Shown piece after piece: positions 7,473-16,049 of a stretch of 50,863 nucleotides of DNA. Below the pieces are notes generated by a model. It saw only the letters and a program-made list of their open reading frames with translations. It ran no database searches and was not told the DNA's origin. Source of the stretch: Oscillospiraceae bacterium (GTDB lineage Bacteria > Bacillota > Clostridia > Oscillospirales > Oscillospiraceae); assembly GCA_017448455.1 (NCBI GenBank), contig JAFSLL010000031.1:1-50863 (forward strand), read 5' to 3'. Position 1 is the stretch's first letter, and each line of letters starts with the position of its first letter. Position numbers and translations under genes: made by a program.

Positions 7473-7940
7473 TTACTGATTCCTTTCTTTTAATACTCGT
7501 TCCATTTCCCGTTTGGACTGCCGCTCGGCATCGCTGTCACGCTTATCGTGCAGCTTTTTCCCCTTACAGAGGCCAAGCTCCACCTTGACACGGCTGTCCT
7601 TAAAGTAGAGGGAGAGCGGGATCAGCGCGACGCCGTCCTGCATGACACGGGCCTGAAGCTTTATGATTTCCCGCTTGTGCATGAGCAGCCGTCTGGGACG
7701 TACCGGGTCACGGTTAAAAATATTCCCGTGCTCATACGGGCTGATGTGCATCCCGCGTACAAAAAGCTCGCCATCCTTCACGGTACAGAAGCTGTCTTTC
7801 AGATTCACCTGACCGCCCCGGATAGACTTCACCTCGGTGCCGACAAGCTCAATCCCCGCCTCAAAGCGTTCCAGGACAAAATACTCATGAAAGGCCTTCC
7901 GGTTGTCCGCTATTTTTTTAATCCCCAGCTGCTTCGGCAA
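7473..7940 (-). CDS. smpB: SsrA-binding protein SmpB
   Basis: A 155-residue partner of tmRNA that delivers it to stalled ribosomes. Family landmarks: [17 protein letters not shown] at the N-terminus, [21 protein letters not shown], and a basic C-terminal tail ([21 protein letters not shown]) that occupies the empty mRNA channel. A longer in-frame ATG (8009) would add 23 residues that do not look like SmpB. The TTG at 7940-7938 gives the usual N-terminus and has GGGGGAAA at SD distance. The promoter just upstream agrees. Followed directly by ppiB and ssrA. Confidence 0.93.
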   Translation of the reverse strand: MPKQLGIKKIADNRKAFHEYFVLERFEAGIELVGTEVKSIRGGQVNLKDSFCTVKDGELFVRGMHISPYEHGNIFNRDPVRPRRLLMHKREIIKLQARVMQDGVALIPLSLYFKDSRVKVELGLCKGKKLHDKRDSDAERQSKREMERVLKERNQ

Positions 7941-7963
7941 TGCGTTTCCCCCATTTCTGCAAG

Positions 7964-7992
7964 ATTGTACCACATTCCTGATCACTTGAAAA
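7964..7992 (-). promoter_or_regulatory. Promoter of smpB-ppiB
   Basis: Minus strand TTTTCA (7992-7987), 17-nt spacer, TACAAT (7969-7964). The start site would be near 7957, just before the SD of the TTG start. Confidence 0.55.
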
Positions 7993-8020
7993 GAGATAAT
8001 TGTAAACAAAACGGCGAAAA

Positions 8021-8052
8021 GCGCCTGCCGCTTCAGTCTAAGCAGCAGGCGC
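8021..8052 (-). terminator. Terminator of the LysM protein gene
   Basis: Arms 8021-8033 and 8040-8052 form a 13-bp stem with one mismatch. On the minus strand it is followed by TTTTCGCCGTTTTG. Confidence 0.75.
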
Positions 8053-8104
8053 GATGATCAGGCTGTATTGCAGACAGACAGGCTGTCCGTTGTTCATCCG
8101 GAGA

Positions 8105-9232
8105 TCAGCTGTGCTTGAAGGTGACGCTGACCGTAACCGCGTAGCTTGGCATGGTGAAGCTCATGCTCTTCACAGCAACGGCCTCTTCTCCGCCGGTCTT
8201 CAGAACTGTAACCGTGTTCACCTTGTATCCGGCCTCAGGGCTTGCGACGATCTTCACGGTCTTGCCGGAAGCGGCGGCAGTCACATTGCTGCCGTCAACC
8301 TGCAGCGTAACAGTGCCGTGGGCGGTGTTCTGGACGGTGATCTTGTTGGTCGCAGCAGCCGGTGTTACATTGCCGGAAGGTGTCGTTCCGCCGGAAGGCG
8401 TGGTACCGCCAGAAGGAGTGGTACCGCCGCCGGAAGGCGTGGCGCTGCCGGGGACAGGAAGATAGAAGGTCTGTCCAACATGAATGACATTGAGATTGGT
8501 CGTGTTGTTCAGTGCCTGCAGCTGGGTATACACCTTCGCGAAATCAAGACCGTAGCTTGCGCAGATTGCCCCGACCGTGTCACCGGAAACAACCTTGTGC
8601 GCGACAATGCGGGTATAGGTTCCGGTTGTGGGCGCAGTCAGAGACGGAATAACGATCGTCTTGCCAACCGGGATATTATTCCAGCTGGTGATGCCGGAAA
8701 GCGTACGGATCTTCTCCGCGTTCGCGCCGAAATCCACACCCAGTGCCGCACAGATGCCTCCAACCGTCTCGCCGCTCTTCATGACGTGGTTGATCAGATA
8801 GCTGACCACCGTGTCACCGGAGAGCAGGCCAACATTGCTCGCCGCAGGGACAGCGGCAGCAGGCGTTGTCGCGGCGGGAGTCGTTGTGGCAGTGGCTGTC
8901 GCGGCCGGAGCCGTCGCAGTCGTCTTGGAAGAGATCAGGGACGCCTTCAGCTCATTGGCCTTCGCAGTATCCTTGGTCGTATCAAACTTCGGCAGGGTCA
9001 GAACCGTACCGACCTTGATGTCGTTATAGTTGGTAATACCGTTGACTTCCGTGATCCAGAAGTAATTCTTGTAGAAATCAATCCCAAGCGAATTGCAGAT
9101 CGCCAGGACCGTATCACCGCCCTTGACGGTATACTTTACGGTGTCCTCCGCAAACGCGGTGGCACCCAGGCAGGTCAGCATCATGGCAACAATGCAGACG
9201 CTGACAAGCAAACGTTTGAAGTTCTTCCTCAT
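8105..9232 (-). CDS. Secreted protein with three LysM domains and a C-terminal beta-repeat domain
   Basis: A 375-residue exported, probably wall-bound protein. The signal peptide ends near AFAED (about residue 29). Three LysM-like modules follow at about 32-82, 148-195 and 208-258. Each opens with a GDTV or GETV turn and ends with a VGxxxxLP-like strand; LysM binds peptidoglycan glycan chains. An Ala/Thr-rich linker separates modules 1 and 2. A TTPSGG tandem linker separates module 3 from a C-terminal domain (HGTVTLQVDG, GYKVNTVTV, SMSFTMPSYAVTVSV) of the bacterial-repeat kind seen in surface proteins. There is no hydrolase domain, so a binding or scaffold role is likely. Confidence 0.85.
   Translation of the reverse strand: MRKNFKRLLVSVCIVAMMLTCLGATAFAEDTVKYTVKGGDTVLAICNSLGIDFYKNYFWITEVNGITNYNDIKVGTVLTLPKFDTTKDTAKANELKASLISSKTTATAPAATATATTTPAATTPAAAVPAASNVGLLSGDTVVSYLINHVMKSGETVGGICAALGVDFGANAEKIRTLSGITSWNNIPVGKTIVIPSLTAPTTGTYTRIVAHKVVSGDTVGAICASYGLDFAKVYTQLQALNNTTNLNVIHVGQTFYLPVPGSATPSGGGTTPSGGTTPSGGTTPSGNVTPAAATNKITVQNTAHGTVTLQVDGSNVTAAASGKTVKIVASPEAGYKVNTVTVLKTGGEEAVAVKSMSFTMPSYAVTVSVTFKHS
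8372..8440. repeat. 18-bp in-frame tandem repeats encoding TTPSGG
   Basis: Three to four near-identical 18-bp units, one with an extra codon. They encode the Thr-Pro-Ser-Gly linker before the C-terminal domain of the LysM protein. Such repeats can change copy number by slippage and so vary linker length. Confidence 0.8.
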
Positions 9233-9292
9233 TTTGAATTCCTCCGGGCTTTCAATATCGATAAAGATAGTCTCAACACTTGAGTAGTTACA

Positions 9293-9321
9293 ATATTATT
9301 ACAAGTTAAGACAAAACGCAA
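9293..9321 (-). promoter_or_regulatory. Promoter of the LysM protein gene
   Basis: Minus strand TTGCGT (9321-9316), 17-nt spacer, TAATAT (9298-9293), within a very AT-rich stretch (9290-9430) that also resembles an UP element. The leader is about 55 nt. Confidence 0.65.
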
Positions 9322-9431
9322 TAGTTATTTTTATTTTTTAAGAAAAAATTTTCCGAACTTTTAACCTTTCTGTTGTTCATTTTATCACATTGCCATCCCG
9401 GAGAAAACATAATTCTTTATTAAGATGAAAA

Positions 9432-9451
9432 ACTCCCCGTTTCCGGGGAGT
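9432..9451 (-). terminator. Terminator of the htpG-to-secreted-protein operon
   Basis: Stem ACTCCCCG/CGGGGAGT (9432-9439 and 9444-9451) with a 4-nt loop, followed on the minus strand by TTTTCATC. It directly follows the stop of the duplicated secreted protein. Confidence 0.8.
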
Positions 9452-9467
9452 CGTTCGAATACGAGAT

Positions 9468-11093
9468 TCAGTTTACAGGTTCCGCCAGCAGATCAGAGAC
9501 CAGGAAGAAAACCCAGTTTTCCACGTCATCATAATCCCAGACTCTCTCTGATCCTGTCTCAAGATCATCTGTCTCAAAGCGGAACTCGCTCAGATCCATC
9601 AGGGGCTCTGCCGTGTCCACGCCCAGCACAAGGCCATGATAGTCGGCAGGTGCATGGACCGTGAATACAATGCGGAAGTCCTTGTCCCACGAAAGCACAC
9701 CGTCTTCGACCACTGGTCTCTCGGACAGAACGCAGTATTCACACTTCATGCTGACCGGGAACTCTTTCCCGCTCCAGCTCAGAACCGTTTCATCCGTCGC
9801 GACAGAGACGCTGCCGTTGGAAGAACTGTTCGGTTCGACCTGCAGACGGGTTCCCGTGTAATAATCGAAGAGTTCGAAGTCGTTGACAAAGCCGACATAC
9901 AGCAGTTCGGCAAGATCCACACCGTCCGGAAGCTTCGCTGTCAGTTCTCCGCTGTATTCCGAGGTGATCGTCCAATCGACAAAGCCCTCTTCGTCCGGCT
10001 CAGAGCATTCCACGGTCGGAACAGGAATGGTAATCACGGGACTGAGCTGCTCAACCCCTTCTTCGGAGAAGGCTGCAACAAAGGGCACTTCGACTTCTTC
10101 CACATCCTCCGGGAAGAGGAATTCCTCCTGCTGAGCAAACGGGATGTCCCCGCTCACCGTATCGGGCGTTTCGTCCCCGGCAGGCTCATCTTCTTCGGCT
10201 TCCACCGGCGCTGTTTCTTCGGGAGATTCTTCCGCAGGTGTCTCCGCTTCCTCAGCAGGCTCTTCCGCGGGTGTCTCTGTTTCTTCAGCAGGTTCTTCCG
10301 CAATCAGATCCTCGACTCTATAGAAAAGCCAGTTTTCCACGTTCTCATCGTCCCAGGTCTCGCCCAGCTCCCTGCCCTCCTCGTAGTAGGAAACTGCTGT
10401 ATCCGTTCCGAGAAGCAGTCCGTCATAGTCCGCGGGAGAAGTCACGGTATAGCACAAATCGAAACGCATCAGAATGCTGAGGAGTTCCTCTTCATACACC
10501 ACGTCCTCATCCTGGGAGATATATTCTGTAGTTACCGTAATCGGCACGTCACCGTCGGGTGACGGAATGACAAGCTCTCCGGTGGATACGCTCTTCTCAC
10601 CGACAGTGGTTACCACGTCCTCGGGGATCAGTCTTCTGCCTGTGCCATAATCATAAAGCTCAAAGTCGTTGACACCGATGGAGTAGCCCCAGTTTTCCGC
10701 GTCATCCTCCGGTTCCCCTTCGGAATCCTTTACCTGAATCTGCAGCAGTCCTTTATAGGAGTACTCGATGACTGTCGTTTTCAGACCGTCCTCTCCCGTT
10801 TCGACCGTGACGGTCGGAAGCGAGACCAGAATCACAGGATTCACCTGTTCCAGGTGGCTGGTTGAAAATGTTGCCTGGAAAGGCACTTTCACCGCTTCAA
10901 GCTCTTTCGGGAATACGAAGCCATGTTCCTCCGCGAAAGGAAGGGACTCCGCTTCGGGAGCTTCTTCCGTCTCGGTCAGTGCCGGTTCCGCTTCTTCCGG
11001 TGCTTCCGTCTCAGCGGCTTCCGCAAACGCGGAAAACGGCGCGAGGGAGAACAGAAAAACAAACACGAGAAGCCAGGAAAACAGTTTCTTCAT
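9468..11093 (-). CDS. Secreted acidic protein with two homologous halves, function unknown
   Basis: A 541-residue exported protein with a signal peptide (cleavage near SAFA-EAAE, residue 24). It has two related ~215-residue units, at about 51-266 and 317-541. Shared blocks show the duplication: NDFELYDYGTGRRL versus NDFELFDYYTGTRL, ADYDGLLLGTDTA versus ADYHGLVLGVDTA, and DDENVENWLFYRVEDLIAE versus DYDDVENWVFFLVSDLLAE. The linker (267-316) is nearly all Glu, Pro, Ala and Thr in ETPAEEP-like repeats; a similar stretch follows the signal peptide. No LPXTG, lipobox or enzyme motif was seen. It lies 26 nt behind metG and ends at the operon terminator. I do not recognise the family. Confidence 0.75.
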   Translation of the reverse strand: MKKLFSWLLVFVFLFSLAPFSAFAEAAETEAPEEAEPALTETEEAPEAESLPFAEEHGFVFPKELEAVKVPFQATFSTSHLEQVNPVILVSLPTVTVETGEDGLKTTVIEYSYKGLLQIQVKDSEGEPEDDAENWGYSIGVNDFELYDYGTGRRLIPEDVVTTVGEKSVSTGELVIPSPDGDVPITVTTEYISQDEDVVYEEELLSILMRFDLCYTVTSPADYDGLLLGTDTAVSYYEEGRELGETWDDENVENWLFYRVEDLIAEEPAEETETPAEEPAEEAETPAEESPEETAPVEAEEDEPAGDETPDTVSGDIPFAQQEEFLFPEDVEEVEVPFVAAFSEEGVEQLSPVITIPVPTVECSEPDEEGFVDWTITSEYSGELTAKLPDGVDLAELLYVGFVNDFELFDYYTGTRLQVEPNSSSNGSVSVATDETVLSWSGKEFPVSMKCEYCVLSERPVVEDGVLSWDKDFRIVFTVHAPADYHGLVLGVDTAEPLMDLSEFRFETDDLETGSERVWDYDDVENWVFFLVSDLLAEPVN

Positions 11094-11119
11094 CTTAATC
11101 CCTCCAGAAAGTTTCTATT

Positions 11120-13078
11120 TCAGCAGAGCTGTGCGCCGACCGGCACATCATCCGACACGATCATCAGATGCAGCTCTTCCTTCTTCTTACCTTCCTGATC
11201 TGTGCTTTCCTTCACGGCGGAGAGCAGCATGCCATTGGAATCAAGGCCCATCATCTTTCTGGGCGGCAGGTTCAGAATTGCCAGAACCTTTTTGCCGACC
11301 AGCTGTTCAGGCTCATAGAACTTATGGATGCCGGAGAGAATCTGGCGGGGTGTCCCGCTGCCGTCATCAAGCTCGAAACGGAGCAGCTTCTCGCTCTTTT
11401 TGACCGCTTCACACTTGAGAATCTTCACGACACGCATATCGCAGGCCGCGAACTGATCAATCGTCACATCCGGCAGAACCGGTTTCGCCGGTTCCGCTTC
11501 CGGCTTTTTGCCGGCCTTTTCGAGCTCGTCCAGCATTTTTGCCATGTCAATACGCGGGAAGAGGGTCTCCCCTTTCCTGACACTGACCTGGAGAGGCAGC
11601 ACGCCATAGCAGCCGGCAGTCTCCCAGCCGCGAGCCGTCTCGTCGGCGCCGATCTGGGCAAAGGCCTTTTCGCAGGTCTCGGGCATAAACGGTGTCAGCA
11701 GAATCAGAGAAGTACGAATCGCCTCGAGGAGATTGTAGAGCACCGTCGCGAGCCTTGTCTTCTTATTCTCATCCTTCGCGAGAATCCAGGGGGCAGTCTC
11801 ATCGATGTACTTGTTGGCGCGGCCGATGAGTTTAAAGACCTCATCCAGAGCGAGGTGCAGCTGGAAAGCCTCCATCTGCGTCTGATACTTTTTGACCGTC
11901 TCCACCTGAAGCTGTCTCAGATCCTCATCAAATTCGCCGGCTTCCCGCTCCGCCGGGAGCGTGCCGCCGAAGTACTTCTCCACCATGGCGGTTGTGCGGG
12001 AGACCAGGTTGCCAAAGGCATTCGCCAAGTCCGAATTGATGGTGCCGATGAGCAGTTCATTGGAGAAGTTCCCGTCGGAACCAAAGGGGAATGTGCGGAG
12101 CAGGAAGAAGCGCAGCGCGTCCACACCGAACTTCTCCGCCAGCAGGTAGGGATCCACCACGTTTCCCTTTGACTTGGACATCTTGCCGCCGTCAATAACC
12201 AGCCAGCCGTGGCCGTAGACTTTTTTCGGCAGCGGCTCGCCCAAGGACATAAGCATGGCGGGCCAGATAATGGAGTGGAAACGCACGATCTCTTTGCCGA
12301 CAATATGGTGCGCGGGCCAGTAGTGCTCGTAATCATGATAGGTGTCGTTCAGGTAGCCCATGGCCGTGATGTAGTTGGAAAGGGCATCGACCCAGACATA
12401 GACCACGTGGCCCGGATCAAAATCAACCGGGATTCCCCAGGTGAAGCTGGTGCGGGATACGCAGAGGTCCTCGAGGCCGGGTTTGATAAAGTTGTTGATC
12501 ATCTCATTGACACGGGAAGCCGGCTCCAGGAAGGTGCCTGTCTCCAGCAGTTCCTGAACGGGTTTTGCGTACTTGGAAAGACGGAAGAAGTACGCCTCCT
12601 CCTCCGCATCATGAACAGGCCGGCCGCAGTCCGGGCATTTGCCGTCTACCAGCTGGCTCTCCGTCCAGAAGCTCTCGCAGGGTGTGCAGTACTTGCCCTT
12701 GTACGCGCCTTTGTAGATATCGCCATTTTCATACATCTTCTTAAAGATGCGCTGTACGGAGAGAACATGGTAATCATCCGTCGTACGGACAAAGCGGTCG
12801 TTGGAAATATTCATCAGCTTCCACAGGTCCAGAATACCGCCCTCACCGGTGACAATCCTGTCAACAAACTGCTTGGGGGTTACGCCCGCTTCCTTCGCCT
12901 TTTCCTCGATCTTCTGACCGTGCTCGTCCGTTCCGGTCAGGAACATGACATCGCAGCCGATCAGGCGCTTATAACGCGCGATCGCGTCAGTGGCAACCGT
13001 GCAGTAGGTATGCCCGATGTGCAGTTTGTCGGAGGGGTAGTAAATAGGTGTTGTGATGTAAAAAGTCGGTTTTGCCAT
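11120..13078 (-). CDS. metG: Methionine-tRNA ligase
   Basis: A 652-residue class I aminoacyl-tRNA synthetase that charges tRNA-Met. HIGH motif at residues 20-23 (KLHIGHTYC), KMSKSKGN in the second half of the catalytic domain, and a zinc knuckle CTPC...CPDC around 125-150. The last ~100 residues (IDQFAACDMRVVKILKCEAV, RQILSGIHKFYEPEQLVGKK) form the EMAP-II-like tRNA-binding domain that dimerises many bacterial MetRS. Length and architecture are normal. The start follows AGAAGGAGA. Downstream in the htpG-hemW-vanW-metG run; no T-box leader is visible. Confidence 0.96.
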   Translation of the reverse strand: MAKPTFYITTPIYYPSDKLHIGHTYCTVATDAIARYKRLIGCDVMFLTGTDEHGQKIEEKAKEAGVTPKQFVDRIVTGEGGILDLWKLMNISNDRFVRTTDDYHVLSVQRIFKKMYENGDIYKGAYKGKYCTPCESFWTESQLVDGKCPDCGRPVHDAEEEAYFFRLSKYAKPVQELLETGTFLEPASRVNEMINNFIKPGLEDLCVSRTSFTWGIPVDFDPGHVVYVWVDALSNYITAMGYLNDTYHDYEHYWPAHHIVGKEIVRFHSIIWPAMLMSLGEPLPKKVYGHGWLVIDGGKMSKSKGNVVDPYLLAEKFGVDALRFFLLRTFPFGSDGNFSNELLIGTINSDLANAFGNLVSRTTAMVEKYFGGTLPAEREAGEFDEDLRQLQVETVKKYQTQMEAFQLHLALDEVFKLIGRANKYIDETAPWILAKDENKKTRLATVLYNLLEAIRTSLILLTPFMPETCEKAFAQIGADETARGWETAGCYGVLPLQVSVRKGETLFPRIDMAKMLDELEKAGKKPEAEPAKPVLPDVTIDQFAACDMRVVKILKCEAVKKSEKLLRFELDDGSGTPRQILSGIHKFYEPEQLVGKKVLAILNLPPRKMMGLDSNGMLLSAVKESTDQEGKKKEELHLMIVSDDVPVGAQLC

Positions 13079-13093
13079 GTTGATCTCTCCTTC

Positions 13094-14716
13094 TCAATTA
13101 TCTGGAACAATGCCAAGAAAATATCCGTCCGGTTCGGCAACGATCTCGCCGAGTGCCTCCGTCTGGTCCCGCTCAATCTTCTCCGGCGGCCAGGCGATGT
13201 TTTCATCATGGAGGTGGTATATCGCGTATGGTTCTTCTATTGTACGCAGCAGGTTATCGTTCGCGTCCAGGATGCGCCGGTAGGTATAGACGCCGTAACC
13301 GATTACAACATCGGTATACTCCTCATCGTAGATCTCCAGCGTAGTCGTGTACGGACTCACATGACTGCCGTCCGTGTTGGTTCCCCAGAATTCGATTGTG
13401 ATGCCGTAGTTCTCCTCGTCCACGATGGTGCGGATCTGAACCGGGTACTCCCGCTCATTGCGGAACTTATAGTCGGGGCGAGGCCAGCTGACGGTCGCGT
13501 CATACCCCATCCCCAGATAGTTGACCGCGAAATAATGATTCGTGCGGGTCACCGTCGTCATCTGAGCATACATGGCGGCACAGTAGAGAGTGGAGGACAC
13601 CTGGCAGATACCGCCTCCGATCTCCTCAACAACTTCGCCGTCAGCATAGGCCGGCGCGGAGAGAAAGCCCGCGTCCACGGTACGCTGTCCGACGGTGTCA
13701 TTGTAGGAGAAGGTCTCGCCGGGGAGAATGATGATGCCTTCCAGTCTGGACAGGGCAAGCTTGATGTTGTTGACGCGGTTATCCGTGCTGCCTCCGTAAT
13801 GCGTGGTCATAAAGCAGAGCCTGTCACGGAATAACAGAGATTCCAACTGCTCCGCCGTCACTTCGGGCTGTTCAATGGCAAGAGGAATGATGACCTCTTC
13901 GCCGGGTTCGGCGGCCTCCCAGAGCGCTGCCGCCTTCTCGACATCAAAGGTGCAGCCGATGACCTCTTTCTCGACTTCAAAGGTCTCGGTAAAGGAAGCG
14001 TTTTTTGCTTCCACCGCCACATCGCTGTAAATGCTCTCGAAGTCCGGCGGCGCGAGCTCGCCCTCCAGCTCCGTGTAATTCAGCTCACGATCTCCGGAGA
14101 GCAGAGCGGAGACGGTTCTGTCATAGAGCTTATCCTCGTCCAGATGCAAAATCCCGCCGCCTTTGGTCAGGACAATGCGGGCATTGTCCTTGTCAAGGAG
14201 GATATCGCCGTTTCCGATCAGTTCTTTATACTTTTCCGTGACGGTCCGAATGTTGGCGCGGATATAGGTATCATTCAGCTTCGGTTCCGGAAGCTGCAGC
14301 TCGGTATAGCCCGAAAGCCTGGCGCGGAGCCATGTCTGCAGATTCTGTACCCAGCCTCCGTCATGTCCGTAGGCAAAAACGAGGTCGGCCGCTTCCTCCG
14401 CTGTGATGCCGGCGCCGGACTGAAGCCGATTCAGGGAAAAGGAGAGGTCCTTCGGCACCTTGACGGTAAGCGGGGTTTCAAGCCGCTCATCCCAGCCGGA
14501 AGCCCTCAGCTTTTCCACGGTCTGGTCAGGCGTCAGGCCGCCGACCAGAATGTCATCCAGCATCAGATTCGGGAGGTTTGTCTCACTCTCCGTGATTCTG
14601 TAGCCGGCATAGGCGATTCCCGCTCCCGCCAGAACCGCGATGATCATCACCGTAATCAGAATCAGCAGCAGTGTCCGTCCAAAACGGGAAAGTGGTTTTT
14701 CTTTTTGTTTTGTCAT
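13094..14716 (-). CDS. VanW family protein, membrane-anchored
   Basis: A 540-residue protein with one N-terminal transmembrane helix (about 15-38) and a large extracellular part. The middle (about 55-290) contains two peptidoglycan-binding-like modules found in front of VanW domains. The VanW domain (about 315-445) shows GETFSYNDTVGQRTVDAGF, EIGGGICQVSSTLY and MYAQMTTVTRTNH. The ~95-residue tail has no recognised domain. VanW proteins occur with vancomycin-resistance clusters but also widely in Clostridia without them; the role is unknown and probably concerns the cell wall. The ATG has only a weak SD, and the hemW stop lies just upstream, so translational coupling is likely. Confidence 0.9.
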   Translation of the reverse strand: MTKQKEKPLSRFGRTLLLILITVMIIAVLAGAGIAYAGYRITESETNLPNLMLDDILVGGLTPDQTVEKLRASGWDERLETPLTVKVPKDLSFSLNRLQSGAGITAEEAADLVFAYGHDGGWVQNLQTWLRARLSGYTELQLPEPKLNDTYIRANIRTVTEKYKELIGNGDILLDKDNARIVLTKGGGILHLDEDKLYDRTVSALLSGDRELNYTELEGELAPPDFESIYSDVAVEAKNASFTETFEVEKEVIGCTFDVEKAAALWEAAEPGEEVIIPLAIEQPEVTAEQLESLLFRDRLCFMTTHYGGSTDNRVNNIKLALSRLEGIIILPGETFSYNDTVGQRTVDAGFLSAPAYADGEVVEEIGGGICQVSSTLYCAAMYAQMTTVTRTNHYFAVNYLGMGYDATVSWPRPDYKFRNEREYPVQIRTIVDEENYGITIEFWGTNTDGSHVSPYTTTLEIYDEEYTDVVIGYGVYTYRRILDANDNLLRTIEEPYAIYHLHDENIAWPPEKIERDQTEALGEIVAEPDGYFLGIVPDN

Positions 14717-14725
14717 ATGTCAGTA

Positions 14726-16006
14726 TCAGGGGATCAGGATTCCTTTTCGTTTTTCATTCAGCATTTCTTCAAACTGTTCGCTCTCTCCCTTGGGGAGTTC
14801 CAGTTCTCTGTCCGGCGTGTCGGGGCGATACATCCATGGGGTGCTGTCCAGTCTTTCAGAAGCCTGTGCCTCCAGCAGGATCCCGATGAGCGTGTTGGAA
14901 ATCAGGAAACCGGAAACCGTAAAGTGCCAGCGGCCGTCCGGTTCATGAACAGCCCAGCCTTTTTCCTCAAAAGCCTTCATCACTTTTTCGATCGGTGTCC
15001 AGCTGCTCTGACAGCGCACACGGTATTCCTCTTCCTCGATTCCGCGGTTCGTGCGCATGCCGAGCATCAGGTATTCTACGGCCCGTTCCAGGGTATTGAT
15101 CTGTTCATACTCGTCAATGATGCTGGCCTTGCGGTGAACACCGTAGACATAGCGTTTCAGATCTCTGACGAAGCTGTAGCGCAGGTTTCCGACGCAGGAA
15201 TGCGCGCCGGGGCCAAAGCCCATATAGTCTTCCAGACGCCAGTACTTCAGATTGTGCCGGGATTCAAAGCCAGGAGCAGCGAAATTGGAAATCTCATATT
15301 GTTTATAGCCGTAGCGTTCCAGCATCTGCGCGGCATAGGAGTACATGTCCGCCTGTTCGTCGTCGTCCGGGATCAGGGGAGAATTGCGGTAGCTTTTCTC
15401 CATCTCCGTTCCCTCTTCCAGCTTCAGCGCGTAACAGGAAACATGTTCCGGATGCATCTCCACAACCTTCGCGAGGCTCTCCGCCCAGTCGCGCTTGTTC
15501 TGGCTGGGAAGACCGTACATCAGATCGACCGAGAGATTGTCAAAGCCGGCTTTGCGCGCGGCAGCAAAAGCCGCCTGCGCCTGCGGCCAGGTGTGCCTTC
15601 TGCCGAGCATCCGCAGGAGATCATCGTGCGTCGACTGCACGCCGATGGATAAACGGTTGACGCCCTCTTCGCGCATCATGCGCAGCTCTTTCAGGTCCAT
15701 GGAGTCCGGATTGCACTCCACCGTTACCTCCGTGTCGACACGGACATTCCCGTTCAGCTTCAGAACGTCAAACAGTTCCAGGATGCGCTCCGCGCCGTAA
15801 TAGCTGGGAGTCCCGCCTCCAAAGTAGATGCTGTCCACCTCGTAGTTGCGGATGCTCCGCGCCGACTCCAGAAGATGCTCAATCATTGCCCGGTGAAACA
15901 CCGGCATCTGGTTGTCGCAGCCCGCGAGGGAATAGAAATCGCAGTACGCGCACTTGCTCGCACAGAAAGGAATATGAATATAGATTCCGAGACGGTCTTT
16001 GGGCAT
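14726..16006 (-). CDS. hemW: HemW-like radical SAM protein (heme chaperone)
   Basis: A 426-residue radical SAM enzyme of the HemN/HemW family. The [4Fe-4S] motif CASKCAYC (Cys15, 19, 22) follows YIHIPFC. FGGGTPSYY is the SAM-binding glycine motif, and VECNPDSM and RLSIGVQS are family landmarks. The single cysteine triad and short N-terminus fit HemW, now regarded as a heme-binding chaperone, rather than a true coproporphyrinogen dehydrogenase. The start follows GGAAGGAAGAGAAC. It sits between htpG and vanW in the same run. Confidence 0.9.
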   Translation of the reverse strand: MPKDRLGIYIHIPFCASKCAYCDFYSLAGCDNQMPVFHRAMIEHLLESARSIRNYEVDSIYFGGGTPSYYGAERILELFDVLKLNGNVRVDTEVTVECNPDSMDLKELRMMREEGVNRLSIGVQSTHDDLLRMLGRRHTWPQAQAAFAAARKAGFDNLSVDLMYGLPSQNKRDWAESLAKVVEMHPEHVSCYALKLEEGTEMEKSYRNSPLIPDDDEQADMYSYAAQMLERYGYKQYEISNFAAPGFESRHNLKYWRLEDYMGFGPGAHSCVGNLRYSFVRDLKRYVYGVHRKASIIDEYEQINTLERAVEYLMLGMRTNRGIEEEEYRVRCQSSWTPIEKVMKAFEEKGWAVHEPDGRWHFTVSGFLISNTLIGILLEAQASERLDSTPWMYRPDTPDRELELPKGESEQFEEMLNEKRKGILIP

Positions 16007-16049
16007 GTTCTCTTCCTTCCTGCCTTCCTGTTCTTCGTCTCGCCGACGC

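Noticed and set aside
8372-8440. CRISPR-like repeats
   Set aside because: The 18-bp units are contiguous without spacers and encode a TTPSGG linker in frame. No CRISPR array or cas gene was seen in the window.
13079-13093. T-box leader for metG
   Set aside because: metG follows vanW by 15 nt in an operon; there is no room for a T-box.
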